DNA from: an uncultured Pseudomonadota bacterium
GTDB lineage: Bacteria; Pseudomonadota; Gammaproteobacteria; Burkholderiales; JALYOK01
Length of the DNA: 64,000 bases
Direction: 5' to 3'
Assembly: GCA_902826775.1 (NCBI GenBank)
Contig: CADEHE010000010.1
Span: 98,049 to 162,048 of the forward strand
Below are positions 36,297 through 45,561 of the stretch, piece by piece (within the stretch, counting starts at the first letter, position 1; each line of letters begins with the position of its first letter). The notes beneath the pieces are model-generated. The model made no database searches. It saw only the letters and a program-made list of their open reading frames with translations, and was not told the origin of the DNA. Position numbers and translations under genes: made by a program.

Positions 36297-36690
36297 CCAA
36301 ATTGGACTGATCGGTCCAGCCTTGCATGACGTAGCGATTGGTCAGCCGGTGCAGCAGTTCGATGCGTTTGCGGAAAGTCACGATGAACTGAACTTGCACT
36401 TTGGTGCCGTCCTGCTTCATGACTAACGCGAACGGCGCCTGCAATGACTCGACCATTTCCTCGTCAACGTACATGCACTTCTTTTGCTCCGCCAGTTCCT
36501 TGCGCAGCGGCTCGATGTCTTTGCCGCCCAGTTCGTTAACCCGAACCATCGCTTCGTCGTAGACCTTGGGTGACACGCACACCCAGATGCCGGGCTTGAA
36601 CGTATCAAGATAGGTGTCTTGCGTTTGAGCTGCCGCCGCGGTTGCGCCCAGCAGGGCGAGGGCGGCGGCCCACTTCATCGCCTTACTCAT
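36277..36690 (-). CDS. Small secreted protein, unknown, in the cytochrome operon
   Basis: 137 aa with a signal peptide (about 1-21, ending AAA-Q). The mature part has two cysteines (WVCVSP and KKCMYVD) and a basic C-terminus. No family recognised. Its ATG overlaps the stop of the c-type cytochrome gene by 4 nt, so it is translated together with it and may be a partner of the PQQ-dehydrogenase system. It is not XoxJ-like in size or sequence. Its end overlaps the end of the convergent response-regulator gene by 20 nt. Confidence 0.75.
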   Translation of the reverse strand: MSKAMKWAAALALLGATAAAAQTQDTYLDTFKPGIWVCVSPKVYDEAMVRVNELGGKDIEPLRKELAEQKKCMYVDEEMVESLQAPFALVMKQDGTKVQVQFIVTFRKRIELLHRLTNRYVMQGWTDQSNLVKKKVL

Positions 36691-37130
36691 TGCCAGTTCG
36701 CCTCCGGTTGTGCCAACGTTTCCAGGAATGCACCGATCTTACCGATCGTCTCCTCATCCATATACTCTTTCCAGGCGGGCATCATGCCGAGATTTCCGGT
36801 GCGCCCGTTCAGCACGATCTTGACGAACTCTTTGTAGCCGCGCCAAAAGCGCGTTAAGTCGCCTGCGTACGCGCCGAAGCGCGATTCGCCGTTGGCCTTT
36901 TGGCCGTGACACTGCACGCACCAGGTAAAGTAAATTTTAGTACCGACTTCGATAGCTTCGGCATTGCCGGATTGCGGATTGCCCGAAGCAACCTTTGTTG
37001 CAGCGGCTGCTGGTTTCTGTTCGGCTGCTGTTGCCTCTTCGGCAGCCCGGGCGGGGATAGTTGCGAGCGCGAGCGCGCCGACGAGGGCCACGCAGGCAAT
37101 GCCAAAAACAGTGTGCTTAAGTGCTTTCAT
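36687..37130 (-). CDS. Monoheme c-type cytochrome
   Basis: 147 aa, signal peptide about 1-29 (ending ARA-AE), an Ala/Pro-rich linker, and a single heme site W-C-V-Q-C-H (near 71) with a probable Met ligand in NLGMMPAW. It lies downstream of PQQ dehydrogenase 2 behind a strong terminator, and fits a dedicated electron acceptor for it, comparable in role to XoxG/MxaG, though the sequence is not clearly of those groups. Confidence 0.88.
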   Translation of the reverse strand: MKALKHTVFGIACVALVGALALATIPARAAEEATAAEQKPAAAATKVASGNPQSGNAEAIEVGTKIYFTWCVQCHGQKANGESRFGAYAGDLTRFWRGYKEFVKIVLNGRTGNLGMMPAWKEYMDEETIGKIGAFLETLAQPEANWQ

Positions 37131-37170
37131 ATTAGCTTCTTGATGGTTATCCGACTTTTTACTTCAGAGT

Positions 37171-37200
37171 AAAAAAAGGGGCCGCGGGCGCGGCCCCTTT
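37171..37200 (-). terminator. Rho-independent terminator after PQQ dehydrogenase 2
   Basis: A perfect 12-bp GC-rich stem (37175-37186 with 37189-37200) is followed on the minus strand by a run of seven T (A at 37171-37177). It lies between the dehydrogenase stop and the cytochrome start on the minus strand. Confidence 0.9.
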
Positions 37201-37226
37201 CCATGCTATTGCAACAACAACCAGCG

Positions 37227-38972
37227 TTAGGGCAGCGAGAAGCCGACCACCGCCATGCTTTCTTGCATGTGGCCGATCTTGTCTTTGTTTAACGACTGAA
37301 CCGCGCGGCCGACATACGTGCCGTGACCGGTCGCAGCAGCGATGAATTGCTTGCCGCCGGAAGCGTAAGAAATCACGCCGCCATGCACGCCGGAGCCGAC
37401 GTTGAACTTCCAAATGTTGTTGCCGTTCTTGCCGTCGAGGGCTTCGAGGAAGCCATCAGAAGTGCCCAAGAACACCAGGTCGCTGCCGGTCGACAGAATG
37501 GTCGAGTGCGGGATCAGGTCATAGCGCTTTTCCCACGCCAACTTGCCCGTGACTGGGTCACGCGCCGTCAGGCGGCCATGGTTCTTGTCGTTGGGCGGAT
37601 CGGTACCAATCCATTCCGCGCTCATGAACGCTTGAACGAACGGCGCCAACACGCGCTGCTCGGAACCGGCGGAGATGGTCGTGCCACCACTCTTTGGCTG
37701 TACCGTCAGCTTCATGCACCACTCCTGCACCACGCGATAGAAAAGCTTGGTGTTGGGGTTGTACGAGCCGGCGTTCCAGCTGTGGCCGCCGTCGATCGCC
37801 GGGCAAACCAAAGTTTGCTTGCCGGGCTCGGGCCACAACATGTTTTCCCACTCGCCTTTGGCGATGTTGTAACCTGAGGTCCAGTTGGCGTTCTTCATGT
37901 CCGCGTAGACATTCACGACCTTGCCGGTCTTGGCTTCGAACACGTGGTTAAAGCCGTTCTTGCCTGGTGTGAAGATCTTGTCGCCAAGTACAACCAGTTC
38001 GCCGGGAGCGGCGTCGTAGTCATACGGGTCAGCATGGGCATGTTGGAAGTGCCAATTTAGCTTGCCGGTCGACAGATCGAGAGCAACGGTCGAGGAAGTG
38101 TACAGTGCATCACCGGAACGCCAGCCGTCCGACTCGGGATTACGGCATTCTTTGCCGCAATAGTCGTAGTCGGGGTTTGGATTGCCCGTACCCATGATGA
38201 TCTGGTTGTTCGCGTAGTCGACGGTGCCAGGCTGCCAAGAGCCGCCGCCACCGTACTGCCACGAATCACCGCGCCAAGTTTTCAGCGCTTTCGGATCGTT
38301 GCGGCCCGTGGTGTAGAAGGTCCATTTCACGTCGCCGTTCTTCGGGTCGATCCCCCAGATCTTGCCTTCGATCGGATACTCACCGCCGTTTTGGCCGATG
38401 ACCAGCAGGTCGGAACTGACGAAGGTCGCGGCGCCGGAGAAGCCGACCGTATCCTTCTTCGAATCGACCATCTGTTTTTCCCACATGACTTTGCCGTCGT
38501 TCTCGTTCAGAGCGACGATGCGGCCGTCAACGGTGCCCATGTAGACGCGACCGTCGCCGATCGCCAGACCGCGGGTGTGCGCAAAGAACGAACGCGCCAC
38601 AATGGCTTCGTCCATCTTCGGTACCCACTGCCACATCATTTCGCCGTTTGCGCCATTGAGCTTGGTCACGGTCGACGGGTTGGTCGCAACGTAGACGTTG
38701 CCGCCAACTGCCAACGGCGTGCTGTGCATACCCATGCGCACGTTACCCGGCTGCCAAATCCACGCCGGACGCAGATTCTTGACGTTGCTCGCGTTGATTT
38801 GCTTCAGCGGGCTATGGCTCCACGACTTATCCGCCTCGCGATGATAGAAGCACCAGTCCGATTCCGGGCAGTTCTTCATCTTCGCGGCCGACGAATCCGC
38901 CAGCGCCACATTGGTGCCGCCGAACGCGGCGAGCGTACCGACTACGCCCAATGCGATTTGCTTTAGCTTCAT
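37227..38972 (-). CDS. PQQ-dependent quinoprotein dehydrogenase 2
   Basis: 581 aa. Signal peptide about 1-25 (ALA-DS), then repeated propeller W-motifs such as NGEMMWQWVPKMD, NGDVKWTFYTTG and TGKLAWEKRYDL. The catalytic segment is HADPYDYDAAPGE: catalytic Asp plus an Asp at +2, the arrangement used for lanthanide coordination in XoxF-type enzymes. The adjacent-cysteine pair of enzyme 1 is absent; other cysteines are C-P-E-S-D-W-C near the N-terminus and C-G-K-E-C near 283. RBS AGGAGGAAGG precedes the ATG. The substrate, methanol or another alcohol, is not decided by sequence. Confidence 0.88.
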   Translation of the reverse strand: MKLKQIALGVVGTLAAFGGTNVALADSSAAKMKNCPESDWCFYHREADKSWSHSPLKQINASNVKNLRPAWIWQPGNVRMGMHSTPLAVGGNVYVATNPSTVTKLNGANGEMMWQWVPKMDEAIVARSFFAHTRGLAIGDGRVYMGTVDGRIVALNENDGKVMWEKQMVDSKKDTVGFSGAATFVSSDLLVIGQNGGEYPIEGKIWGIDPKNGDVKWTFYTTGRNDPKALKTWRGDSWQYGGGGSWQPGTVDYANNQIIMGTGNPNPDYDYCGKECRNPESDGWRSGDALYTSSTVALDLSTGKLNWHFQHAHADPYDYDAAPGELVVLGDKIFTPGKNGFNHVFEAKTGKVVNVYADMKNANWTSGYNIAKGEWENMLWPEPGKQTLVCPAIDGGHSWNAGSYNPNTKLFYRVVQEWCMKLTVQPKSGGTTISAGSEQRVLAPFVQAFMSAEWIGTDPPNDKNHGRLTARDPVTGKLAWEKRYDLIPHSTILSTGSDLVFLGTSDGFLEALDGKNGNNIWKFNVGSGVHGGVISYASGGKQFIAAATGHGTYVGRAVQSLNKDKIGHMQESMAVVGFSLP

Positions 38973-39315
38973 TGCCTTCCTCCTATTGTGGTGAATACAC
39001 GCTGTGCTTAACTACGTTCCTCCCCGGCTTTAGCGTGCCCATCAATCAATTGCACGAGGAGGTTGGCACCGCAAACAGCTAATTAGACAAGTGCACGGGC
39101 GAATCTACCCGTGCGCGAGGCTAAAATCAACCGACACGCGATAGATTAGAACCAACGCGTTGTCGCGAGAATGGGGAAATCATATACAGTCTATAGTAGT
39201 GCAGTTAAAGTTAGGTGGGTTGAGAGACTTTGGCCTATATAACGGTATGTATATAGAAATTGCTGCGACTGCGAAGAGCGCAGAGCGGCTACGCTTAGCC
39301 AACAAGGAAACGCAA
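38973..39315. promoter_or_regulatory. Divergent control region between PQQ dehydrogenase 2 and mlrC-like gene
   Basis: The 343-nt gap holds no gene. It has a perfect 7-bp inverted repeat GCACGGG/CCCGTGC (39093-39099 and 39108-39114, 8-nt loop) about 120 nt upstream of the dehydrogenase, a candidate operator, and an AT-rich stretch at 39170-39260 that could contain promoters for the rightward gene. A sigma-54 -24/-12 site was looked for and not found. Confidence 0.4.
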
Positions 39316-40800
39316 ATGCAGATCGCCATCGGCGGTTTTCAACACGAAACCAACACTTTCGCTACCACGAAAGCGAGCTACGCCGACTTCGCCCGCGGCG
39401 GCGGCTGGCCGGCGCTGCAGCAAGGCGCCGATATGTTCGATGCGGTGGCCGGCATCAATTTGCCCATCGCAGGATTCATCGAAACCATGCGCAAATCGCA
39501 CCAGTTGCTGCCGATGGCCTGGGCTGCGGCTAGCCCCTCGGCGCATGTGACCAAAGACGCATTCGAACGCATCGCGGCGATGATCATCGAGCCGCTGCGC
39601 GCGAGCAAACCGGACGCCGTCTATCTCGACTTGCACGGTGCCATGGTGACCGAGCATCTCGACGATGGCGAAGGCGAGCTGCTGGCGCGCGTGCGTCAGG
39701 CGGTGGGCGCGCGCGTTCCGATCGTCGCTAGTCTCGATCTGCACGCCAACGTCACGCCGGCGATGTTGCAACTGGCGGACCTGATGGTCGCGTACCGCAC
39801 CTATCCGCATGTCGATATGTCGGAAACGGGCTCGCGCGCCGCATTCTTGCTCGGCCGATTATTCGAAAGCGCGACCAAGCCGAGCGTGGCGTTGCGGCGT
39901 ATCCCATTCATTATCCCGATTAACGCGCAATGCACCGACCTGCAGCCGCTGCGCGGTGTTTACGAAGAACTGGCGCGCGGGGAGGGCGGCGGGGTCACCA
40001 CGCTTTCGTTCGCGCCCGGGTTCCCGGCGGCGGATATCGAATACTGCGGCGGCACCGTCTTCGCGTACGCAGCCAACGCCGCCGCCGCGCAGCGCGCGGC
40101 CGATGCCATCGCCGATCATGTCGAGCGCGCCGAGAGCGAGTTCGACTACCCGGTGCTAGAAGCGGAAGCTGCCGTGCAGCGCGCGATGCGCGTAGCGCAG
40201 GGCGCGAGCAAGCCGGTGGTGATCGCCGACACGCAAGACAATCCCGGCGTCGGCGGCGATTCCGACACTACCGGCATGCTGCGCGCCTTGCTCAAGCACG
40301 GCGCCAAGCGCGCCGCCCTCGGCATCATGGTCGATGCCGAAGTCGCCCAAGCGGCACATCGCGCCGGCCCTGGCAACAGCATCGAAGTGGCCCTCGGCGG
40401 CAAACACGGCCTTGCGGGCGATGCGCCGCTGCACGGCCGTTTTGTCGTCGAGACGGTGTCGGACGGCAAGTTTTTGTGCAAAGGGCCGTTCTATCGCGGT
40501 GCGCGTATGGACTTGGGTCCTTCAGCTTGTTTGCGCATCGATGATGTACGCGTCGTCGTCGCATGCGTCAAAGCGCAATGTGCCGACCAGGAGATGTTTC
40601 GTTACGTTGGCATTGAGCCAACCGCGCAAGCGATCTTGGTCAACAAGAGTTCAGTGCACTTTCGCGCCGATTTCGCGCCGATTGCGCAGGAGATCATTTC
40701 CGCCAAGGCGCCGGGGGCGATGCTCGCCGATCCGAGCGAGTACCCGTGGACGAAATTGCGCCGCGGCGTGCGGCTCAAGCCTAACGGCCACGTGTTCTAG
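39316..40800 (+). CDS. M81 family metallopeptidase (MlrC-like)
   Basis: 494 aa from ATG 39316 (RBS AAGGAAA, 7 nt). The N-terminal IGGFQHETNTF is the DUF1485/MlrC signature with zinc-binding His and Glu; further ligands in DLHGAM and SLDLHANVTP. The MlrC_C domain carries DTQDNPGVGGDSDTTGML. MlrC is named for linear microcystin cleavage, but most members sit in unrelated bacteria and probably act on other small peptides or amides. It is divergent from PQQ dehydrogenase 2. Confidence 0.9.
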   Translation: MQIAIGGFQHETNTFATTKASYADFARGGGWPALQQGADMFDAVAGINLPIAGFIETMRKSHQLLPMAWAAASPSAHVTKDAFERIAAMIIEPLRASKPDAVYLDLHGAMVTEHLDDGEGELLARVRQAVGARVPIVASLDLHANVTPAMLQLADLMVAYRTYPHVDMSETGSRAAFLLGRLFESATKPSVALRRIPFIIPINAQCTDLQPLRGVYEELARGEGGGVTTLSFAPGFPAADIEYCGGTVFAYAANAAAAQRAADAIADHVERAESEFDYPVLEAEAAVQRAMRVAQGASKPVVIADTQDNPGVGGDSDTTGMLRALLKHGAKRAALGIMVDAEVAQAAHRAGPGNSIEVALGGKHGLAGDAPLHGRFVVETVSDGKFLCKGPFYRGARMDLGPSACLRIDDVRVVVACVKAQCADQEMFRYVGIEPTAQAILVNKSSVHFRADFAPIAQEIISAKAPGAMLADPSEYPWTKLRRGVRLKPNGHVF

Positions 40801-41119
40801 AGGTTTACAGATAGGAGGTAAGCTGGGTTATCCGCATAAGATCTAAGTTATCAGCTGGTACCTATAATAGTACGGGAGTTGCTTTGGGGCGCAAACGCAG
40901 ATCTCGAGGCGTTGCACACCAAAAACTCAGAGAGTTAAATTGGCGACAGATAGGGCGAGATGAGGGAAATGCGCGCGGGCTGCGGGCGCTGGGAGTATGG
41001 CGATGAGGTACACTGAATTATTATTCGATAGTGTGGGCGGCCCGGCATCTTGTTGAGGCAGGAGCGCGTAACTAACTAGTGCGCGGGGTGAGAGCCGTTT
41101 GTCAGAAGGAGATTTGGTA
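40801..41119. promoter_or_regulatory. Leader region of the RND operon
   Basis: The 319-nt gap has no gene. A perfect TATAAT at 40863-40868 is the best -10 candidate, with no good -35. The rest is AT-richer than the neighbours and shows no repeat. No regulator gene (TetR or similar) is next to the pump. Confidence 0.3.
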
Positions 41120-42325
41120 GTGAACCCTGTTATGCGAGCGGCAATGTCTGCTGTACTGGCCTGTGCCCTTCTCGGCGCGTGTGGTCAGAAATCGGACGGC
41201 ACGTCCGCACCGGCAGCCGATGCCGTTAAACCAGTGGGCGGCACTAAGCTTGCGGACGCAAGCGACAAAGCGGTGGCCGCAAAAGCAGATGTCGCCAAGG
41301 CTGACGCTGCGAAGCCTGCCACGCCGGCTGCCGGAGGTCCTCCTAAAGGCGTGCCGGTCAATGCCGAGAAAGTGCGCGTCGGCAAAGTCGACGATGAGCT
41401 AAGCGCGGTTGGTTCGCTTATCGCTGAAGATGCCGTCGTCATTCGCAACGAACTCGACGGGCGCATTACGGCACTGCACTTTCAGGAGGGGCAAGCGGTC
41501 CGCGCTGGCGCGCTGCTGGTCAGTCTCGATGGCAGTGAATACGCGGCGCAGTCGGCGCAAGTCAAAGCGGACCTCAAGACCGAGCAGCAGCGCTTGCTTC
41601 GCGCGCGCGATCTTTCCAAGCAAGGCTTCTTTAGTAAGGACGCGCTGGAAATCCAAGAGGGAACTGTGGCCCGGCTTAAGGCCAAGCAGCAGGAGGCGAG
41701 TTCACGTTTGACGAAGATGTCGATCTACGCGCCTTTTGCGGGGGTTGTGGGGTTGCGACAAGTCAGCCCTGGTGCGTACGTTAAGGCAGGCAGCGACATC
41801 GTTCGGTTGGAGAACGTGTCGACGCTGAAGGTGGATTTTCGTATGCCCGAAACTTATTTGGCCCGACTGATGCCGAACCAAGATATATTTGTGCGGCTCG
41901 ATGCATTTCCCGAGGAAACTTTTCAGGGCAAGGTGTACGCCAGCGAGCCGTCGGTCGATGAGCGCACTCGCACCGTGGTGTTGCGCGCGCGCATCGCCAA
42001 TCCATCGCTTAAACTGAAGCCGGGTATGTTTGTAAGAGTTGCCGTGACGGTTGGTTCGCGTCCCAATGCGATCACGGTGCCAGAACAGGCAATTTGGCCG
42101 CAAGGGCGCGATAGCTTCGTTTACCGCGTGGTCGACGGCAAAGCGGTTCTGACCAAGATCGAAATCGGCACACGCCGTCCAGGGCTGGTGGAAGTCGCCA
42201 AGGGATTGACCGCGGACGACATGGTCGTCACCGACGGTCAAATCAAGTTGAAGGACGGCGCGCCCGTGACAGTCATCCCGGCTGCGCCGCCAGCCACGGC
42301 GGGTTCAATGCCCAATAAGAGCTAG
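41120..42325 (+). CDS. RND efflux periplasmic adaptor lipoprotein
   Basis: 401 aa from GTG 41120, chosen because AAGGAG lies 11 nt upstream. Lipobox L-L-G-A-C near residue 21, an Ala/Lys-rich linker, then the membrane-fusion protein core: lipoyl half motifs around IRNELDGRITALHFQEGQAV and IYAPFAGVVGLRQVSPGAYV, a coiled-coil hairpin with QVKADLKTEQQRLLRARDLS, and the beta-barrel and membrane-proximal domains. It bridges the AcrB-like pump encoded 20 nt downstream to an outer-membrane channel that is not encoded here. Confidence 0.94.
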   Translation: MNPVMRAAMSAVLACALLGACGQKSDGTSAPAADAVKPVGGTKLADASDKAVAAKADVAKADAAKPATPAAGGPPKGVPVNAEKVRVGKVDDELSAVGSLIAEDAVVIRNELDGRITALHFQEGQAVRAGALLVSLDGSEYAAQSAQVKADLKTEQQRLLRARDLSKQGFFSKDALEIQEGTVARLKAKQQEASSRLTKMSIYAPFAGVVGLRQVSPGAYVKAGSDIVRLENVSTLKVDFRMPETYLARLMPNQDIFVRLDAFPEETFQGKVYASEPSVDERTRTVVLRARIANPSLKLKPGMFVRVAVTVGSRPNAITVPEQAIWPQGRDSFVYRVVDGKAVLTKIEIGTRRPGLVEVAKGLTADDMVVTDGQIKLKDGAPVTVIPAAPPATAGSMPNKS

Positions 42326-42345
42326 CCGGTCCTGAGGAGTAGGCA

Positions 42346-45300
42346 ATGGTTCTAACAGACTTGTTTATCAAGCGGCCCGTTCTATCGACCGTTATAAATC
42401 TGGTCGTGGTGCTGATCGGCGCTTTGTCGATTACACGCATGGCTGTGCGCGAGTACCCGAACATCGATCCGCCGGTCGTATCGGTGCGCACTGTCTACAA
42501 GGGCGCTACCGCCGCCGTGGTCGAAAGCTCGGTGGTGCAGCCGCTGGAAGACTCGCTCTCCGGTATCGAGGGCATCAAAACCATCAAATCGCAGAGCCGC
42601 GAGGAAGTCGCGCAAATCACCGTCACCTTTGCAACTTCGCGCGATGTCGATGCCGCGGCGGCGGACGTGCGCGATCGCGTCGCGCGCATCCGCAAACAAC
42701 TGCCGGCAGCGATCGACGAGCCGGTCGTGTCGAAGATTGAAGCTGATGCGCAGCCGGTTATGTGGATCGCGGTGGCGAGTGATAACCATACGCCGATGGA
42801 GCTTTCCGACTATGCAGATCGTTACCTCACGGACTCCCTGAAGGCGTTGACCGGCGTGTCGGCGGTCATCATCGGGGGTGAGCGCAAGCCCGCCATGCGC
42901 GTGTGGCTCGACCGCGAGCGGCTCGCCTCTCAAGGCTTGACTGTGCAAGATGTCGAAGAGGCCTTGGTCAACCAAAACGTCGACTCCCCGGGCGGGCGCA
43001 TCGAGAGCACGCAGCGAGAGTTCACCGTGCAACCCGAAACGGATTTGCGCACGCCGGAAGCGTTCGACAATATGATCATCTCGCAGGCGGGCGGCTACCC
43101 GGTGCGCTTGAAAGATGTCGGCTACGCCAAGCTCGGCCCGTATGAAAACCGCAAGATCGTGCGCGTCGGCGGCAAGGAAGCGATCGGCTTGGGCGTGGTC
43201 AAGCAATCGACTGCTAATTCGCTCGAGGTTGCGCGCGGCGTCAAAGAGCTGTTGCCGCGGCTGCAAGCCGGGCTGCCGCCCGGGATGAAGATGTGGGTTG
43301 CGGTCGATACTTCAATATTCATTGAAGAATCGATCAATGCGGTGGTGACGACCATGCTCGAAGCGCTGGTGCTCGTGATCATTGTCATTTTTGTCTTCCT
43401 GCGAAGTTGGCGCGCGACCTTGATCCCGGCAATCGCTATTCCGGTTTCCGTGATCGGCCACTTCTTCTTCCTCAAGGCGCTCGGTTTCAGCATCAATACC
43501 CTGACGCTGCTTGGCGTGGTCCTCTCGGTCGGCTTGGTGGTAGATGATGCGATCGTCGTATTGGAGAACATCCACCGGCGCATCGAAGAGGGCATGAAGC
43601 CCATGCAGGCGGCATTGCAGGGCACGCGTGAAATCATGTTCGCGGTGATGGCGATGACCATAACGTTAGCGGCAGTATTCATGCCGATGTCGTTCATGAC
43701 CGGCAACACCGGCAAGTTGTTCACCGAGTTCGCCTTGACGGTCGCCACCTCTGTGCTCGTATCCGGCTTTGTTGCATTGACGCTGACGCCGATGATGTCG
43801 GCGCGCTTGCTCAAACCGCATTCGCATACGGGCATCTATCAGGCCACCGAGCGCATTTTCGTGGCGATGAATAACGGCTACCGGCGCGCCTTGGGGTTCT
43901 TGGTGCGGCGGCCGGCCATAGTTTTGGTGGTGTTCGCGGCGGTGATTGCCGCAGGTGTTGTGCTGTTTAAGCAGCTCAAAGACGAGATGTCGCCGGTAGA
44001 GGACCGCGGCTTGTTTCTGGCGTTCGTGATCACACCGGAAGGCTCAACCATGGGCTATACGGACAAGTACATGTACGCCGTGGAAGACATCGCCAAAGGC
44101 GTGCCAGAAATCAATACGATGTTTGCGGTGGTGGCACCGGGTTTGGATCGTCCCAATCCTGTCAACCTGGGCGTCGGCTTTGCGGTGCTTGATCCCTGGA
44201 GCAAGCGCACGCGATCGCAGATGCAAATAACTAAAGAGTTGACACCTAAGCTGTACGGCGGTTTGCCGGGCGCGCTGTCGTTCGCGAAGAACTTGCCATC
44301 GCTCAATCAACCGTTCTTTAACAACGATATTCAGTACATTATCTATGGCACCTCATACGAGGAGCTGAACGCCAGCGTCGCTAAGGTCATGGGCAAGTTG
44401 TCGCAATATCCCGGGATTACCGGCCTGGATACTGACCTAAAGCTCAATAAGCCGCAGTTGCGAGTAAGCATCGATCGCGATAAGGCAGCCGACCTGGGCG
44501 TGTCGATGGACGCGATTGGCCATACGCTGCAAACTTTGCTCGGTAGCCGTGATGTCACCCGCTTCAAGAAGGACGGCAAGCAGTACGATGTGGTCGTGCA
44601 AATGGAAGACAGCCGCCGCATGCAGCCGACCGACCTTACTTCGATCTATGTGCGCGGCCGAGACGGCCAGCTCAATCAGCTATCAAACCTAGTCAGCATT
44701 GGCGAAACGGTTGCGCCCAAGGAGTTGAACCATTTCAACAAACTGCGCGCCGCTTTGATCAAAGGCGACCCCGCCGCGGGCACTTCGCTTGGTCAAGCGC
44801 TCGACTACGTTGATAGCGTGGTCAAGGAAGTGCTGCCGGCGGGTACGCGCACCGACTTGGACGGAACCTCGCGCGAATTCCGCGAGTCCGGCTATGAACT
44901 GTGGATTACTTTCGGCCTTGCTTTGGTGTTCATTTACCTAGTGCTCGCGGCACAGTTCGAAAGTTTCATCAGCCCATTCGTCATCATTCTCACCGTTCCA
45001 TTGGCGATCTCTGGGGCGCTGCTCGTGATGTACCTCAATATGAAGTTCGAAAACGGCGGTACGCTTAACGTGTACAGCAAGTTCGGGTTGGTGATGTTGA
45101 TCGGTTTAATCACTAAGCACGGTATCTTGATCGTCGAATTTGCCAACCAGCTCCGCGCTGGCGGCATGGAACGCTACGAAGCAATCGTCGAGGCGGCGAC
45201 GCTACGCTTGCGTCCGATCTTGATGACAACCGGGACAATGGTGTTGGGTGCGGTCCCGCTGGCGTTGGCGCACGGCGCGGGCGCTGAGTCGCGCCAAGCG

Positions 45301-45492
45301 ATCGGCTGGGTGATAGTTGGTGGGCTGACTTTCGGAACGCTGCTCACGTTGTTCGTGATCCCCACCCTGTACGCATTGATCGTGCGCAGTGTCCACTTGT
45401 CACGTCTTGACGAAGCGGTAACGCCAGCGTCGGCGCCGCCGCTAAATGTTGCGACGGGCGGTCCTGTTGCGGCGCCGCAAGCGAAGCTCTGA
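42346..45492 (+). CDS. RND multidrug efflux pump, HAE1 (AcrB) family
   Basis: 1048 aa, the normal AcrB length with 12 helices and two large periplasmic loops. N-terminus FIKRPVLSTVINLVVVLIG is typical. The proton-relay Asp pair is in GLVVDDAIVVLENIHRR (near 402-420), and the fourth/tenth helix lysine region is KHGILIVEFANQL. It is a proton-driven trimeric exporter of drugs or metabolites. It shares an operon with the adaptor. No TolC-like gene follows; the next gene is a pirin. Confidence 0.96.
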   Translation: MVLTDLFIKRPVLSTVINLVVVLIGALSITRMAVREYPNIDPPVVSVRTVYKGATAAVVESSVVQPLEDSLSGIEGIKTIKSQSREEVAQITVTFATSRDVDAAAADVRDRVARIRKQLPAAIDEPVVSKIEADAQPVMWIAVASDNHTPMELSDYADRYLTDSLKALTGVSAVIIGGERKPAMRVWLDRERLASQGLTVQDVEEALVNQNVDSPGGRIESTQREFTVQPETDLRTPEAFDNMIISQAGGYPVRLKDVGYAKLGPYENRKIVRVGGKEAIGLGVVKQSTANSLEVARGVKELLPRLQAGLPPGMKMWVAVDTSIFIEESINAVVTTMLEALVLVIIVIFVFLRSWRATLIPAIAIPVSVIGHFFFLKALGFSINTLTLLGVVLSVGLVVDDAIVVLENIHRRIEEGMKPMQAALQGTREIMFAVMAMTITLAAVFMPMSFMTGNTGKLFTEFALTVATSVLVSGFVALTLTPMMSARLLKPHSHTGIYQATERIFVAMNNGYRRALGFLVRRPAIVLVVFAAVIAAGVVLFKQLKDEMSPVEDRGLFLAFVITPEGSTMGYTDKYMYAVEDIAKGVPEINTMFAVVAPGLDRPNPVNLGVGFAVLDPWSKRTRSQMQITKELTPKLYGGLPGALSFAKNLPSLNQPFFNNDIQYIIYGTSYEELNASVAKVMGKLSQYPGITGLDTDLKLNKPQLRVSIDRDKAADLGVSMDAIGHTLQTLLGSRDVTRFKKDGKQYDVVVQMEDSRRMQPTDLTSIYVRGRDGQLNQLSNLVSIGETVAPKELNHFNKLRAALIKGDPAAGTSLGQALDYVDSVVKEVLPAGTRTDLDGTSREFRESGYELWITFGLALVFIYLVLAAQFESFISPFVIILTVPLAISGALLVMYLNMKFENGGTLNVYSKFGLVMLIGLITKHGILIVEFANQLRAGGMERYEAIVEAATLRLRPILMTTGTMVLGAVPLALAHGAGAESRQAIGWVIVGGLTFGTLLTLFVIPTLYALIVRSVHLSRLDEAVTPASAPPLNVATGGPVAAPQAKL

Positions 45493-45561
45493 TGCCGCGG
45501 ACGCGCCAAGGTATCTGATCTCCGAACCACGAAGGCATCGCGTGACGGCAGCGGCGCCGCG

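Noticed and set aside
38973..39315. Sigma-54 promoter for PQQ dehydrogenase 2
   Set aside because: A TGGCAC at about 39064 is not followed by TTGC at the right distance on either strand.
42382..43266. 294-aa minus-strand frame inside the RND pump gene
   Set aside because: Antisense to the AcrB-like gene, no motif, no RBS.
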